This document shows, one piece after another, positions 42,601 to 50,798 of a DNA stretch of 64,000 nucleotides (positions within the stretch are counted from its first letter, which is position 1; each line of letters opens with the position of its first letter). A program made the position numbers and the translations under genes. A model generated the notes under the pieces. That model saw only the letters and a program-made list of their open reading frames with translations, made no database searches and had not been told where the DNA came from. Source of the DNA: Galaxea fascicularis. Its lineage: Eukaryota > Cnidaria > Anthozoa > Scleractinia > Euphylliidae. The stretch is from assembly GCA_948470475.1 (NCBI GenBank), contig OX419336.1:1029501-1093500 (forward strand), written 5' to 3'.

Positions 42601-44705
42601 TTTCAAAATGAGTGTAATAAAGTGGTAATTGAACTTCGTGTCGTGCAATTTTGGTCTGAAATCATACTAGGTCTTGTGATTTCAAATCAAACTCGCGCGG
42701 ATTTTGAATATATGAATTCAATGAATGCACTCCACTCAATTACCATTAAAAAGAGAAAGTCGTATACGTACGTACAAAGTAAAGAATTTTGATAAATTGC
42801 TTCAAACAAATTATCAGAAGAAAGGCATGTAGAAGTATTTAGTTAATATTCGTTTAGTTGTTAGGTATTTTATCAACGGGATAGACAAGTGTTCCTTTTA
42901 TATTTGACACAGTTTATTTAATATTGCAATATTTATGCATTTTCAGCTTTCAAGCCCAAATTTGCAGCGTCTGAGAAGATAAAAGAACTAAGCAAAGATT
43001 TGGTCATGGTTAATGTGGAGGTTTGCTAAAAACAATTTTAAATCACTCGAAGATTTCTTTCAAATAATTAACAGTCTGAATTTGTATGCCCTGTTAAAAG
43101 GAAACTAACGTTTTGTGCTCGATTAACCTTCATTCATAGCTTTGCAGAACTTTCTGCGAACGCTTGATGTAAGATCTAAGTGTGACTTTTCTTTTTTATT
43201 CGATTTTTCGCAATTTTCTATGTAGCTTATTCGATCTTTTCAGTGTTTAGTCTTTTGTGTCTTTAACCTCTCTTGTTCCTCGTCGTTAGCACCTTCTTTG
43301 TTTCTTTAGTTGTTTGTCCGCATAATTTTATTGCTGTATATAATGCTATCGCAAATAATATTTTTGGCAGTTAGTTTTAGTCCGCGCTAAGCGCAGTCCT
43401 TTTTCAGTTCAAGTTTGTCTGCATTTTTGAGCAGTTCCACTACCGCAGCGATTTCTTGTTTGTTTGTTTTTTTTGTGGCCGCATCAATGTAGGTGTTGAG
43501 GTTTTCGTTGTCATTTGTTATTTCTTTTTGTCGAATTTATTTTTGTAAAAGTTATTTTGTAATTATGTTTCTGTACTTTTGTAGTTTCAACCTACACGGT
43601 CCAAAGTCCGTCGGAGTAAACCTTTTCTTGGACATTGGTTGTTGAATTCAATTTACTGTCACAAAATCCCTGCACTTCGCAGTTTCACTTAAAGCTCTCT
43701 TAACAAAAAAACTAACTTCAATTTTGAGTCCAATCCTAGCTCAACGATAGCAACCGCTGTTAAGTCTTTCTTTCGGCCATTTTTTCTTACAGGACGAATT
43801 TGATATTCACATAAAGAAGTTTGACATTGATGGTGCATATATTCCAAGAGTCATGTTTATGGGTCTGTATTAAATTAGATGTTCTTTTGTCCTACTTCTG
43901 TCACTATAGAAACAGGGCTGAGCCGAAATGCCGCTGTACATGATTGCAACTGACAAAGCAATAAAGCACCACACTTTTTATAAAACGTTTTGTGAAAGAC
44001 ATTTGCATTACTTCGTCTGTGATAAACCGTCACAACAAAATAAAACGAATTCGTCTTTGTAAATCTCCCTTACTAACTAGTGAAACTATTTGTAGGGCTA
44101 AATGAAGGACGAATAACTTAAAGTGTTCTCTGTTAGAGCCTCTAAAGGAACATTAATTGGTGAGCCAACGTTATCGACTAAACAAGGCCTAACCTTGGCC
44201 TCTGTTGCATAGAGGGAAAAGCCAGACAAAAAAGAAATTACCAGGGATGTGGGATGAGGGGAAAATTACGCGATTTTAAAGTGCAAACTTTGTCGATCAG
44301 TGAGAGCTGATTTATTTCTGTTATTATTTATAATATTCAGATCCTCTAGGCAACGTGATGGAGAAGATTTCTAATGCGGGTACAATGTACAAAGAGAGCA
44401 AGTATTACTACTGGGAAGCAACAGCAGGTTAGTCTGGCCAACTTACTGTTGCACAAATAGATACATTTGTTGTGCTCACTGAAGTCTGTGTAGATTGTTT
44501 CATCAAAAAATGAGTGCAGCGTTTCACACTTTTAATTGAAAACCTTAAGCCGAAACACACATACTCGTGTATGTTTTCGCCCGAAAAACGGACAGGTTTA
44601 TTATTTATTATCATGTTTCTGTTTCATCTTTCCACAGTTGTGAGATCCATGCAAAGAGCTGTAGACAAGGTCAAGGCGATGACAAGACCCAAGGACGAAT
44701 TATAA
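24659..44705 (+). CDS. ER-resident protein with seven tandem TXNDC12/AGR-type thioredoxin modules and a C-terminal KDEL
   Basis: Forty-three exons, each with AG/GT borders and matching phases, join to 3090 bases (1029 residues). Exon 1 (24659-24743) encodes a signal peptide beginning [16 protein letters not shown]. Seven modules follow; their exons are listed in separate entries. The last exon ends KDEL-stop, so the product should be retained in the ER lumen. Each module carries a K-x-hhhhH-K/R-(S/T)-W-C-x-x-(C/S) site, the block LK...(E/A)LS..FVMVN.E(D)(D/E)E, D-G-x-Y-(I/V/A/F)-P-R with the cis-proline, and a KYYY-like strand, all as in TXNDC12 (ERp18). Active sites lie at about residues 62-65, 211-214, 385-388, 521-524, 658-661, 790-793 and 926-929. 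Known TXNDC12 and AGR proteins have one domain, so this is a tandem expansion. Predicted role: thiol-disulphide exchange on secretory proteins. A polyadenylation signal follows at 44807. Confidence 0.9.
27236..27330. repeat. GAT/GAC microsatellite
   Basis: Irregular GATGATGATGACGATGATG-type trinucleotide repeats lie in the intron before the 27437 exon. Not coding. Confidence 0.7.
27551..27755. mobile_element. 205-bp MITE with TTA target duplication
   Basis: The left end AGGCCACCGCAAACGAAGAA and the inverse of the right end AGGCCCCCGCAAACGAGGAA form terminal repeats of about 26 bases with few mismatches. TTA flanks both sides (27548-27550 and 27756-27758), the size and composition left by PIF/Harbinger transposases. 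The interior repeats the GTTTGCGC and AGAAACATT words. It lies 180 bases upstream of the 27935 exon, inside the intron. Confidence 0.75.
28745..30926 (+). other. Thioredoxin module 2 (CGSC) with extended charged linker
   Basis: Exons 28745-28805, 29267-29319, 29413-29556, 29916-30002, 30464-30514, 30692-30721, 30831-30926. The active site is WCGSC. The 144-base third exon is a fusion of the 74- and 70-base exons seen in modules 1 and 4-7. Two added exons (30 and 96 bases) make a Lys/Glu-rich linker ([18 protein letters not shown]) found in no other module. Confidence 0.87.
28890..29160. repeat. Probable degraded interspersed repeat
   Basis: Runs of AGGGACCAGACAAAAATGG, GGATTCCAGG and ACTCCTGGG alternate with purine/pyrimidine blocks, unlike the AT-rich introns around them. 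No terminal repeats could be fixed. It lies in the intron between the 28805 and 29267 exon ends. Confidence 0.3.
30945..31375. repeat. G-run bounded element with repeated CAGACC sub-units
   Basis: A 17-base G run at about 30954-30970 and a C9/G6 block at about 31350 bound a region holding four diverged copies of a unit like ATACCCGTTTTCAGACC (near 31045, 31070, 31228 and 31263). GGTACTCCTCGG on the left faces its approximate inverse CCGGGGGGAGGAGTGCC on the right. It is probably a non-autonomous transposon in the intron after the 30926 exon end. Confidence 0.5.
31478..33713 (+). other. Thioredoxin module 3 (CSSC)
   Basis: Exons 31478-31538, 31929-31981, 32185-32328, 33413-33499, 33651-33713. 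The active site is WCSSC. It shares the fused 144-base exon with module 2. The intron before the 33413 exon has been enlarged by a LINE insertion. Confidence 0.88.
32860..33312 (+). mobile_element. 5'-truncated LINE insertion
   Basis: The frame beginning near 32880 reads [20 protein letters not shown], then [10 protein letters not shown] and ends at about 33139 (HDFVYT). This is the extreme C-terminal tail of CR1/L2-like LINE ORF2 proteins. It is followed by an untranslated stretch ending AATAAAGGCCATCTATCTAT. It is inserted in the intron between the 32328 and 33413 exon borders of module 3. Confidence 0.65.
33817..35619 (+). other. Thioredoxin module 4 (CSAC)
   Basis: Exons 33817-33877, 34489-34541, 34748-34821, 34919-34988, 35153-35242, 35557-35619. 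The active site is WCSAC and the cis-proline context is YAPR. The fifth exon has one extra codon (90 instead of 87 bases), the only length change in that exon among the seven modules. Confidence 0.88.
34108..34287. mobile_element. 180-bp MITE with GCGGATCCAGG termini
   Basis: The left end CAGGCGCGGATCCAGG and the inverse of the right end TAGGGGCGGATCCAGG are inverted repeats of the kind seen in hAT-like MITEs. CAGATG directly flanks each end (34102-34107 and 34288-34293). It lies in the intron between module 4 exons 1 and 2. Confidence 0.65.
36011..36131. repeat. Polypyrimidine/polypurine foldback
   Basis: CCCCTTCCCCCCTTCCCCCT plus ACAATGTTGA on the left is answered by TCAACATTGT plus GGGGGGAAGGGAGGGGGAGG on the right, about 40 bases per arm. 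It lies in the intron between modules 4 and 5. Confidence 0.65.
36696..39338 (+). other. Thioredoxin module 5 (CQIS, resolving cysteine lost)
   Basis: Exons 36696-36756, 37328-37380, 37763-37836, 38508-38577, 39018-39104, 39288-39338. The site reads SWCQIS: the first cysteine (about residue 658) is kept and the second is serine. The rest of the module, including YVPR, is intact and spliced in frame, so this is not a dead module. CxxS sites in PDI relatives favour isomerisation or mixed-disulphide trapping over oxidation. Confidence 0.87.
38087..38151. repeat. 31-bp hairpin with 3-base loop
   Basis: Left arm GAAAATGAATCCAAGATGAC...ATGTT and the right arm are complementary with a single mismatch. 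The loop is only GCC. It lies in the module 5 intron between 37836 and 38508. The loop is too short for a normal microRNA precursor, so a foldback element or palindrome is more likely. Confidence 0.8.
39419..41568 (+). other. Thioredoxin module 6 (CGAC)
   Basis: Exons 39419-39479, 39826-39878, 40373-40446, 40811-40880, 41038-41124, 41506-41568. The site WCGAC matches the known TXNDC12 active site (CGAC). The acidic block [19 protein letters not shown] is well preserved. A small MITE (40896-40973) sits in the short intron before the 41038 exon. Confidence 0.88.
40896..40973. mobile_element. 78-bp miniature foldback element
   Basis: AAGGGTGTGTTCACATTAGT on the left pairs with the inverse of AAGGCTGTGTTCACACTTGG on the right. 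The centre contains GGCACCGTGCCCGGGCACC, itself palindromic. It lies in a 157-base intron of module 6, between exon ends 40880 and 41038. Confidence 0.6.
41625..41875. repeat. CpG-rich inverted-repeat element
   Basis: TTAGCGGGCCGTAC and GTACGGCCCGCTAA (41651-41684) form a 14-bp perfect stem around a 6-base loop. Further out, CTTACTAACCTCG and CGGTTAGTAAGAGG, and two copies of CTCGGTCCGTA, frame GGCCCGCGCGC. It is probably a MITE in the intron between modules 6 and 7. Confidence 0.5.
42036..44705 (+). other. Thioredoxin module 7 (CSAC) with KDEL terminus
   Basis: Exons 42036-42096, 42266-42318, 42947-43020, 43793-43862, 44341-44427, 44638-44705. The active site is WCSAC. The acidic block is less acidic than in other modules ([19 protein letters not shown]). 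The final exon ends with KDEL and the stop at 44703-44705. Confidence 0.88.
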
Positions 44706-44806
44706 AAAAGTACAGTGTTTTGGAAGAAAAAAAGTTTACATAGATCATTAAATTTCTTGTTCTTCCCAAAGTATAAATGATTTTTCTAGGGAGGCCTAAT
44801 TTCGTA

Positions 44807-44812
44807 AATAAA
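44807..44812 (+). terminator. Polyadenylation signal of the seven-module gene
   Basis: AATAAA lies 102 bases after the stop codon, the first canonical signal downstream. Confidence 0.6.
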
Positions 44813-45513
44813 GAAATTTTAAAACGTTCTAGTTCGCAATCTTGGGTGTCTCTCTATTAAATGATGCCGGTAAATGTTTCAATAGAACAATATGTTCCCC
44901 GGCTCCTCTCTTTTCGTCCTCGAGAAGGGAAGAGAAGATCTGGAGCCGATAGGTAATGCACAGGATGTGGATCGGTTTCGACAACCTGAGTCTTATTTAT
45001 GGTGAGCCTGCTAGTTCTTACTGTCTCTAGTTTCAGAAAATCTCTTTCTGCGTAGGATGAAAAGTGACATGTTGACTGAAAAATAAATGGAGTAAAGATT
45101 GTAGGAAATCAGTTTCGACTAAAGCAGCAGTGTTGCTGGTAGGTTAGTGACTTTAAAACTTCTGATAATGAACCTTTCTCTTGATCATGCAAGTAAGTGG
45201 GGCAAAAAGTTAATGGACCGAAGAAAATAAGATGAGAAACAGTATTTCGAGAATCGATGTCGGATAAAAATTTATAAAATTTTACGATTCGATCAAGTTT
45301 GCGTTTATCTCTTCCTTAGCGACCTTTTTGTGAATGAAAGGGAAAATATGAATACGGACGATTCATGTTCCTTTATCATGAGGGTAATTCTTTATATCTT
45401 TTACGCGGGCAAATTCTATCTGTAAGCGGGGCGTATCCTAGTAACCGACTCGATAATACTGACTCTAACTGAAGTGGAATAATTAGTGCAACCGTAAAAA
45501 AACGTAAAAAAAT

Positions 45514-46476
45514 ATGCTTGTTGTGGGACGTGGGATCAAGATGAAACTAAAAATCGCCCTGGCTATATCTATCGCATCATTAATCGCACTTTTCGTTTGG
45601 TATTATGTAGACACTGGAGAAAATCCCATGACTGAAATCAAGAACAAGCTAAGATCAGTTGTAGTAAAGTATTATGACACGGATAATGATGAAAATATTT
45701 TGGATGAAAAATCGAAGGAGTCGCCTTCAGACGAGGACTTCAACCACGAAGCACTAAAGGAGAAGCCTTCCGACCTTGAAACAGGGCTTGTTGATACTCT
45801 CACTACACAGCCAGATGTTCAAATGATGAATGAGCTACGCTCAAAAAATACAATCAGCTACAACGAGGGAGAGTTGGAAGGCGCGATGATGACTTTCTAC
45901 AGGGAGGCAAAGCCAAAAAACGGCCCAACCAAAAAGTCCACGGTTCTGTTTTTACACGGCGATGGATTTAACTCGGCGATTTGGATCAACATCGGAACAT
46001 TTCAAATCTTAGCAGACTTCGGGTATCGAGCTGTCGCTGTGGACCTACCAGGTCAAGGAAATTCTAACGACGTTAAAATACCGTACTCGCAAGATGACAT
46101 ATTGTCTTACATGAGAACGTTATTGTCCATATTGCAACCGAAAATGCCTGTATTGGTAGCCCCTTCAAAGAGTGGGAAGTACGCCATGCCAGTGTTAATG
46201 AAATATCCTCACCTTCTCAGTGGCTTTGTAGCTATTTCACCTTCAGCAACTTCCGACTACTTCATCACTGACTATAAAAAATTAACTGTTCCACTGTTAG
46301 TCATGTTTGGAGAGTACGACGACTCTATGCTGAAAGCATCATCTTTGGATAATTTCTTCTATGTACCTGACCGTAAGATTTACATGATAAGGAATACAAC
46401 ACACAGCTGTTACGTGGATCACCCTCCTACATTTCACAAACTTCTGTTACAGTTTTTAGATGGAATTAAGCAGTAA
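45514..46476 (+). CDS. ABHD14-like alpha/beta hydrolase, membrane-anchored, intronless
   Basis: This is a 320-residue uninterrupted frame. Residues 11-31 (KLKIALAISIASLIALFVWYY) are a signal anchor, so a type II membrane protein is expected, with an acidic stalk to about 110. The hydrolase domain shows FLHGDGF (147-152, oxyanion loop), VDLPGQGNS, and then APSKSGKYAMP with Ser220 as nucleophile. This matches the atypical SxSG elbow of ABHD14 rather than GxSxG. Asp269 or Asp270 (GEYDD) and His297 (TTHSCY) complete the triad. ABHD14B is a lysine deacetylase/acyl-CoA-producing enzyme and ABHD14A is membrane-anchored; this protein resembles the latter in layout. The start could also be Met10 at 45541. 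It lies 0.8 kb downstream of, and on the same strand as, the thioredoxin gene but has its own poly(A) signal. The substrate is unknown. Confidence 0.85.
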   Translation: MLVVGRGIKMKLKIALAISIASLIALFVWYYVDTGENPMTEIKNKLRSVVVKYYDTDNDENILDEKSKESPSDEDFNHEALKEKPSDLETGLVDTLTTQPDVQMMNELRSKNTISYNEGELEGAMMTFYREAKPKNGPTKKSTVLFLHGDGFNSAIWINIGTFQILADFGYRAVAVDLPGQGNSNDVKIPYSQDDILSYMRTLLSILQPKMPVLVAPSKSGKYAMPVLMKYPHLLSGFVAISPSATSDYFITDYKKLTVPLLVMFGEYDDSMLKASSLDNFFYVPDRKIYMIRNTTHSCYVDHPPTFHKLLLQFLDGIKQ

Positions 46477-46518
46477 ATGGTTTCTTCCCACCTCCCATCC
46501 CCACCTCGCTCCAAGGAA

Positions 46519-46524
46519 AATAAA
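46519..46524 (+). terminator. Polyadenylation signal of the ABHD14-like gene
   Basis: AATAAA lies 43 bases after the stop codon. Confidence 0.55.
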
Positions 46525-46817
46525 TTCCTTTCAGTTCTGAATTCAATTACTGATCATAGCAAAAAGAGCAGCCAGTCGTGGGAAAGCTAGCCACTAGCTA
46601 GTTTTTAATTGTGGGACTATATTTGCATAGAATAGCCGGTATTGGTTACACAACTGGTTCAGTCCATTCATGAGAAGACTGAGTACCAGTTAAAATTAGA
46701 GTTCCTCTGGGCATCTTTATTTGCAGGGATTTTCACATATTTTTTGTAAGCAATGACACCTACGCTGATTCTAGCTGATAACTTGTGACCCAATGCGGTG
46801 GATAATCGGATTGTTCA

Positions 46818-47080
46818 AGGGACCAGTCATTATTTAGCGGGGGGAGGGGGGGAGGGCTACTAAACTGAGAAAAAAGGTTGCCCAAGAAGTTGTGGCCCTC
46901 CCTTCTAAAGGGTCCAAAAAACTCTCACCCTCCCCCTTACTCCATTAAAAAAAAAACTGTGACTTCCCATAAAAGATTTTTTTTAAATGGCCCTCCCCAA
47001 ACCGAGGCTAAAAAAATAGTGACCCTCCCCCCAAATATAGTATTCCCCCCCCCTCCCCCGCTAATTAATGACCGGTCCCT
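46818..47080. mobile_element. 263-bp MITE with G-rich terminal repeats
   Basis: The left end AGGGACCAGTCATTATTTAG, running on into GCGGGGGGAGGGGGG, is matched by the inverse of the right end AGGGACCGGTCATTAATTAG. The terminal repeats are about 35 bases. The interior has alternating AAAAAA and CCCTCCCC blocks that create a spurious open frame at 46878-47090. No target duplication was clear. Confidence 0.75.
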
Positions 47081-49501
47081 AACAATGTAGCCTTACGTAC
47101 AAGAGCGAAGCCAATGGTCTGTGTTTTTCAAATAATTTGAGTAAGGATTATATTTTTTAATGACAACATTTCTGCAGTTGACTGACAGAAAAGCAAGTTA
47201 ATCTCCAGTTAATAGCTTTCTGATTTCGTTCACATAAAAAGCGCCCAACAAAGCCAAATTAATTCGGGAGACAGGAACAGAAACTAAATCTGTAAAAAGG
47301 ACTTTAGAAACTGCTGGGGCCATGTCATTTTCCTTACTTTTTTTCAGCTCACAATGATAATTTGTTTGGATTCAAACTGAACTTTGCACACGCAAGCTTA
47401 TTAATAGCTGAAACGAAAAGCTGGTTCTTTACCGTAGTTTTTAACACGTAAAACTGAATCAATTTTGGCTTCATGTTTCATCCCACCGCACCTGCTGAAA
47501 AACCTTTGGTTTTCACTGGAAATACGACTTATGCTTCCTTCAATGTCATACTGCAGGTGACTTCTAATCCAAATACCCAAGCCTGAAGTGAGAAAAACCG
47601 AAATTATTCATTGTAGGGGGGACGGGTTGCCTCCAACAGATATCGCAAACCATTGATCATCTCTTGAATAAGTGACGGTTACATGCAAAATGACCAACGA
47701 TTTCACCCCGTATTCCGGTCACCTGTTTTCTTGATTCAGCGATTCATATCCCCTCGAATAAATTCTCTTTTTGAGAAATAAATACAAACCCTCTTGATAC
47801 AAAAATTTGTAAAATCACGAGAGATGAACGTCAAAGTTGGCAATTTTACGAATCTCAAGGTGCTCCGCTTTCCGAGACGGAGGGGGAGCCGAATTTACCT
47901 CAAATTTGTTGCCAAAATTTGTTACAACGCGCCGGTTTATTAATAGTGACAAGGAAAAACCTACCAAATTTGATCTGATGATTGCTACAGGCTATTGTCC
48001 AGTGAAACTCGCTGTTTATCAGATAACGTTTATTGTCCTTTGATGCCCACTCTACGTGTCTGACGAACACAAATTAACGTAGCTAGTAAACATGTGGAAA
48101 TTGGAATTGCATTGCCTTAATTATTAGCTCGTTTAGTTGCCTTGAATAAAGGTAAATTAAAAGAAAAAATCTCAGAAGCATAGGTTTCCGTGTTTTTCGG
48201 GTGGTCAATTATCGACGATTCAGACTGGTGACACATTATTTGGGTTGCCTCCCACCATTGTTTTTTTCATAAAGGACAGAAACACAGGAAAAACAAACGT
48301 TTAACAACCACAAAAACGTTCTATAGTTTACTTGTTACAGTGGCTAATTAACTTAACAAACACTTTCTGGGAAGCTGTGTTTATGGAAACTAACGAGTCC
48401 CTTGGCGTTCACCTGTTTACCGCCCACAGCACAGTTCATTGTTTGTCAAAGACCACGTGCAGCAAATAAAACAAGCGTACCTCACGTAATAAATTTGTAT
48501 CGAGAAATCCATCAGTAACCGATCTCATTAATGGTGTAAGGCTTTTTCTCGCTCATAAACCTAACGTGCTCTTTCGTGTACAGCCCACTTGTGTCCCAAA
48601 CATTATTTTTGTCCTCAGCTATGCCTTTTTCCACTACAGTCAATTCCACGTGATGCCAGACTCGTCCTTATTCTTGTTCAGATGTTATTTTACCAGCTGT
48701 ATCAGTCTCATCAAAAGAGCTATTCTTAGTCATAACTAAGCTGGTTCAGTGCTGGAATTGAAAAAGCGAAGAATGAACTAAATCTCTGAGGTAGGGGTAC
48801 TCGAAAAGATTGATAAGCCATGGTGGAACGTTTATTAAATCGAATAATCTAGAATAAAAGAAACAGTTCATCTTAACCAGTTGAACTGTGACTGGCTGGG
48901 ATTGTTTTTTTCTTTTTTTTTTGAAAATCAATATCCATGACATTTACCATTAAATTTACAAGCCTAGCATAAAACTGTCGGGTATTTTGACTTTAACATT
49001 TAAGAATCAATGGTTTATTATTTGACGGTGTTCCTCATCACTGTTTCCACAAAAGAGCCACGTCGTGTAAGTAAACAAAACTTCACAATAAAGCCACTTG
49101 TCAGAGTAACTATCTGGTAGCTTTAACTTGCAGTGAATTTGTTATTCATTCTCGAATCAGTCAACCTCATGGGCCAGTTGTTTTTCTCACAAGTACCTCA
49201 TTTCACTGCCTCCTAAGAATGACTTTATAACTGAATTGAATAATAGCGGATATAACGGATATGGCTTACACAGGCTGAGCGACAGTGTCAAAGGGCTAAT
49301 GGCGAAAGAATTTCTCTCGCTAAGGACACCCGCAACGTTTAGCAAGTACATTCAGGCGTTTTACATCCACTGGTGTTGGGCACCGAGTTAACTTGACCAA
49401 ATTAAGAATAACGGAGCACCATATGACGAACAGTAATATTCAATGTAAGCAAAGTAGGGAGTTTTCAAAGGCCAAATGGAAATTATTATGCATAGTCATT
49501 C
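47081..49501. other. Non-coding stretch, nothing recognised
   Basis: AT-rich single-copy-looking sequence. The open frames at 47837-48043 and 48746-48943 show no domain or splice context. No RNA gene or repeat with clear ends was seen. Confidence 0.45.
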
Positions 49502-49885
49502 GAAAGTATAAAATATTTGGCTTTTATTCGCCAAACCCATCCACAGACGTCTAATGTCTAAAGCCAGAAACTTATGGACAGACGCTTTCTATGGTTTATT
49601 TTGAGCTTTCGTAGAGAAACTAAAAGAAAGAAAGAAAGATGAAAGATTTCAGTCACTTTCATCTAAATCGTAAACATTTCTTTTTCTTTGGTTGAAAGTA
49701 TAAAATATTTGGCTTTTATTCGCCAAACCCATCCACAGACGTCTAATGTCTAAAGCCAGAAACTTATGGACAGACGCTTTCTATGGTGTATTTTGAGCTT
49801 TCGTAGAGAAACTAAAAGAAAGAAAGAAAGATGAAAGATTTCAGTCACTTTCATCTAAATCGTAAAAATTTCTTTTTCTTTGGTT
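49502..49885. repeat. Two tandem 192-bp copies, about 99% identical
   Basis: Copy 1 is 49502-49693 and copy 2 is 49694-49885. Only two differences were found by eye: TTT/TGT in the CTATGGT-TATTTTG segment, and ACA/AAA before TTTCTTTTTC. Each contains AAAGAAAGAAAGAAAGATGAAAG and the AGACGTCTAATGTCT-like core. This is a recent local duplication or an assembly artefact. Confidence 0.9.
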
Positions 49886-50125
49886 GAAATTAATAATCAA
49901 AACATTTCATTTTAACATCCAAAGGTCAGGGTTGTATTGCTGCAGAACCTAAGTGTCTGAGTGGGCTTATCATAAAGTTGTTTTTCAGAATTAGCCGGAT
50001 CAGTGAAAGAAGTCTTACGGATATTTGGCACTGAAATACACTTACGGGCTTCGAGCACCAACAAATTATGCCTTGATAATCACGTCCATTACGTCATATC
50101 CGTTATTTTTGATATCACAGTTATC

Positions 50126-50156
50126 ATATATATATGATAAATATATATGATAAATC
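50126..50156. repeat. AT palindrome cluster
   Basis: TATCATATATATATGATA is a perfect palindrome followed by a second ATATATGATAAAT copy. Confidence 0.7.
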
Positions 50157-50798
50157 CCATTCGCAGTAAAGAAATCGCACCATGCATGGACGCAAATTTT
50201 CCTGCATAATTAGAGCCACCCATGCCACTATAGGTGCAGCAGTCCACAAGACGTTCACCTGAAAATAGCACGAAGAAACCAGACAAAGAAGAAAATATTT
50301 CAAGGCGAAAAATGTTTTGTATTTCTGGCACAAAACAAGCTCTCAGAGGTATCGCCAGCCAACTAAAAGGAAAGGTCTTTCCGTAAGATTACAAGCGAGT
50401 GTACAGCTGTTAAGAAGTGCTGTCCTCTCACGCTTATGCTAAAACATGAAACTAAAACATGGACAGTTTGCAGGTTAAGAATGACATTTATTCTATAAAG
50501 GTTATAGAAAATGATCCCCTAAAAGTTATATAGTACTAGACAAAACAAAGGCTGACACAAGCACACACACTTCACTAGAATTCGTATTTTGTTGAGATGA
50601 ATGAAGAAGGATTAATTTTATTAAAAGCATTTTTATTGTGTATTCTATTGTGCAATTGAGTGATATAATTTATTTTCACGTAACGATCGGGTCAATTGTC
50701 CATTCCAACCCGTTTCCCCGTGTCTATTCACGTTGGAGAGGAAACTGGTTGCGCCACGAGCCAAAAGAATATCTGCGTAGGAGGCTACGTGTCCATAC

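Noticed and set aside
46878..47090. Plus-strand frame rich in Pro and Lys
   Set aside because: Produced by the C-rich and A-rich blocks of the MITE at 46818-47080.
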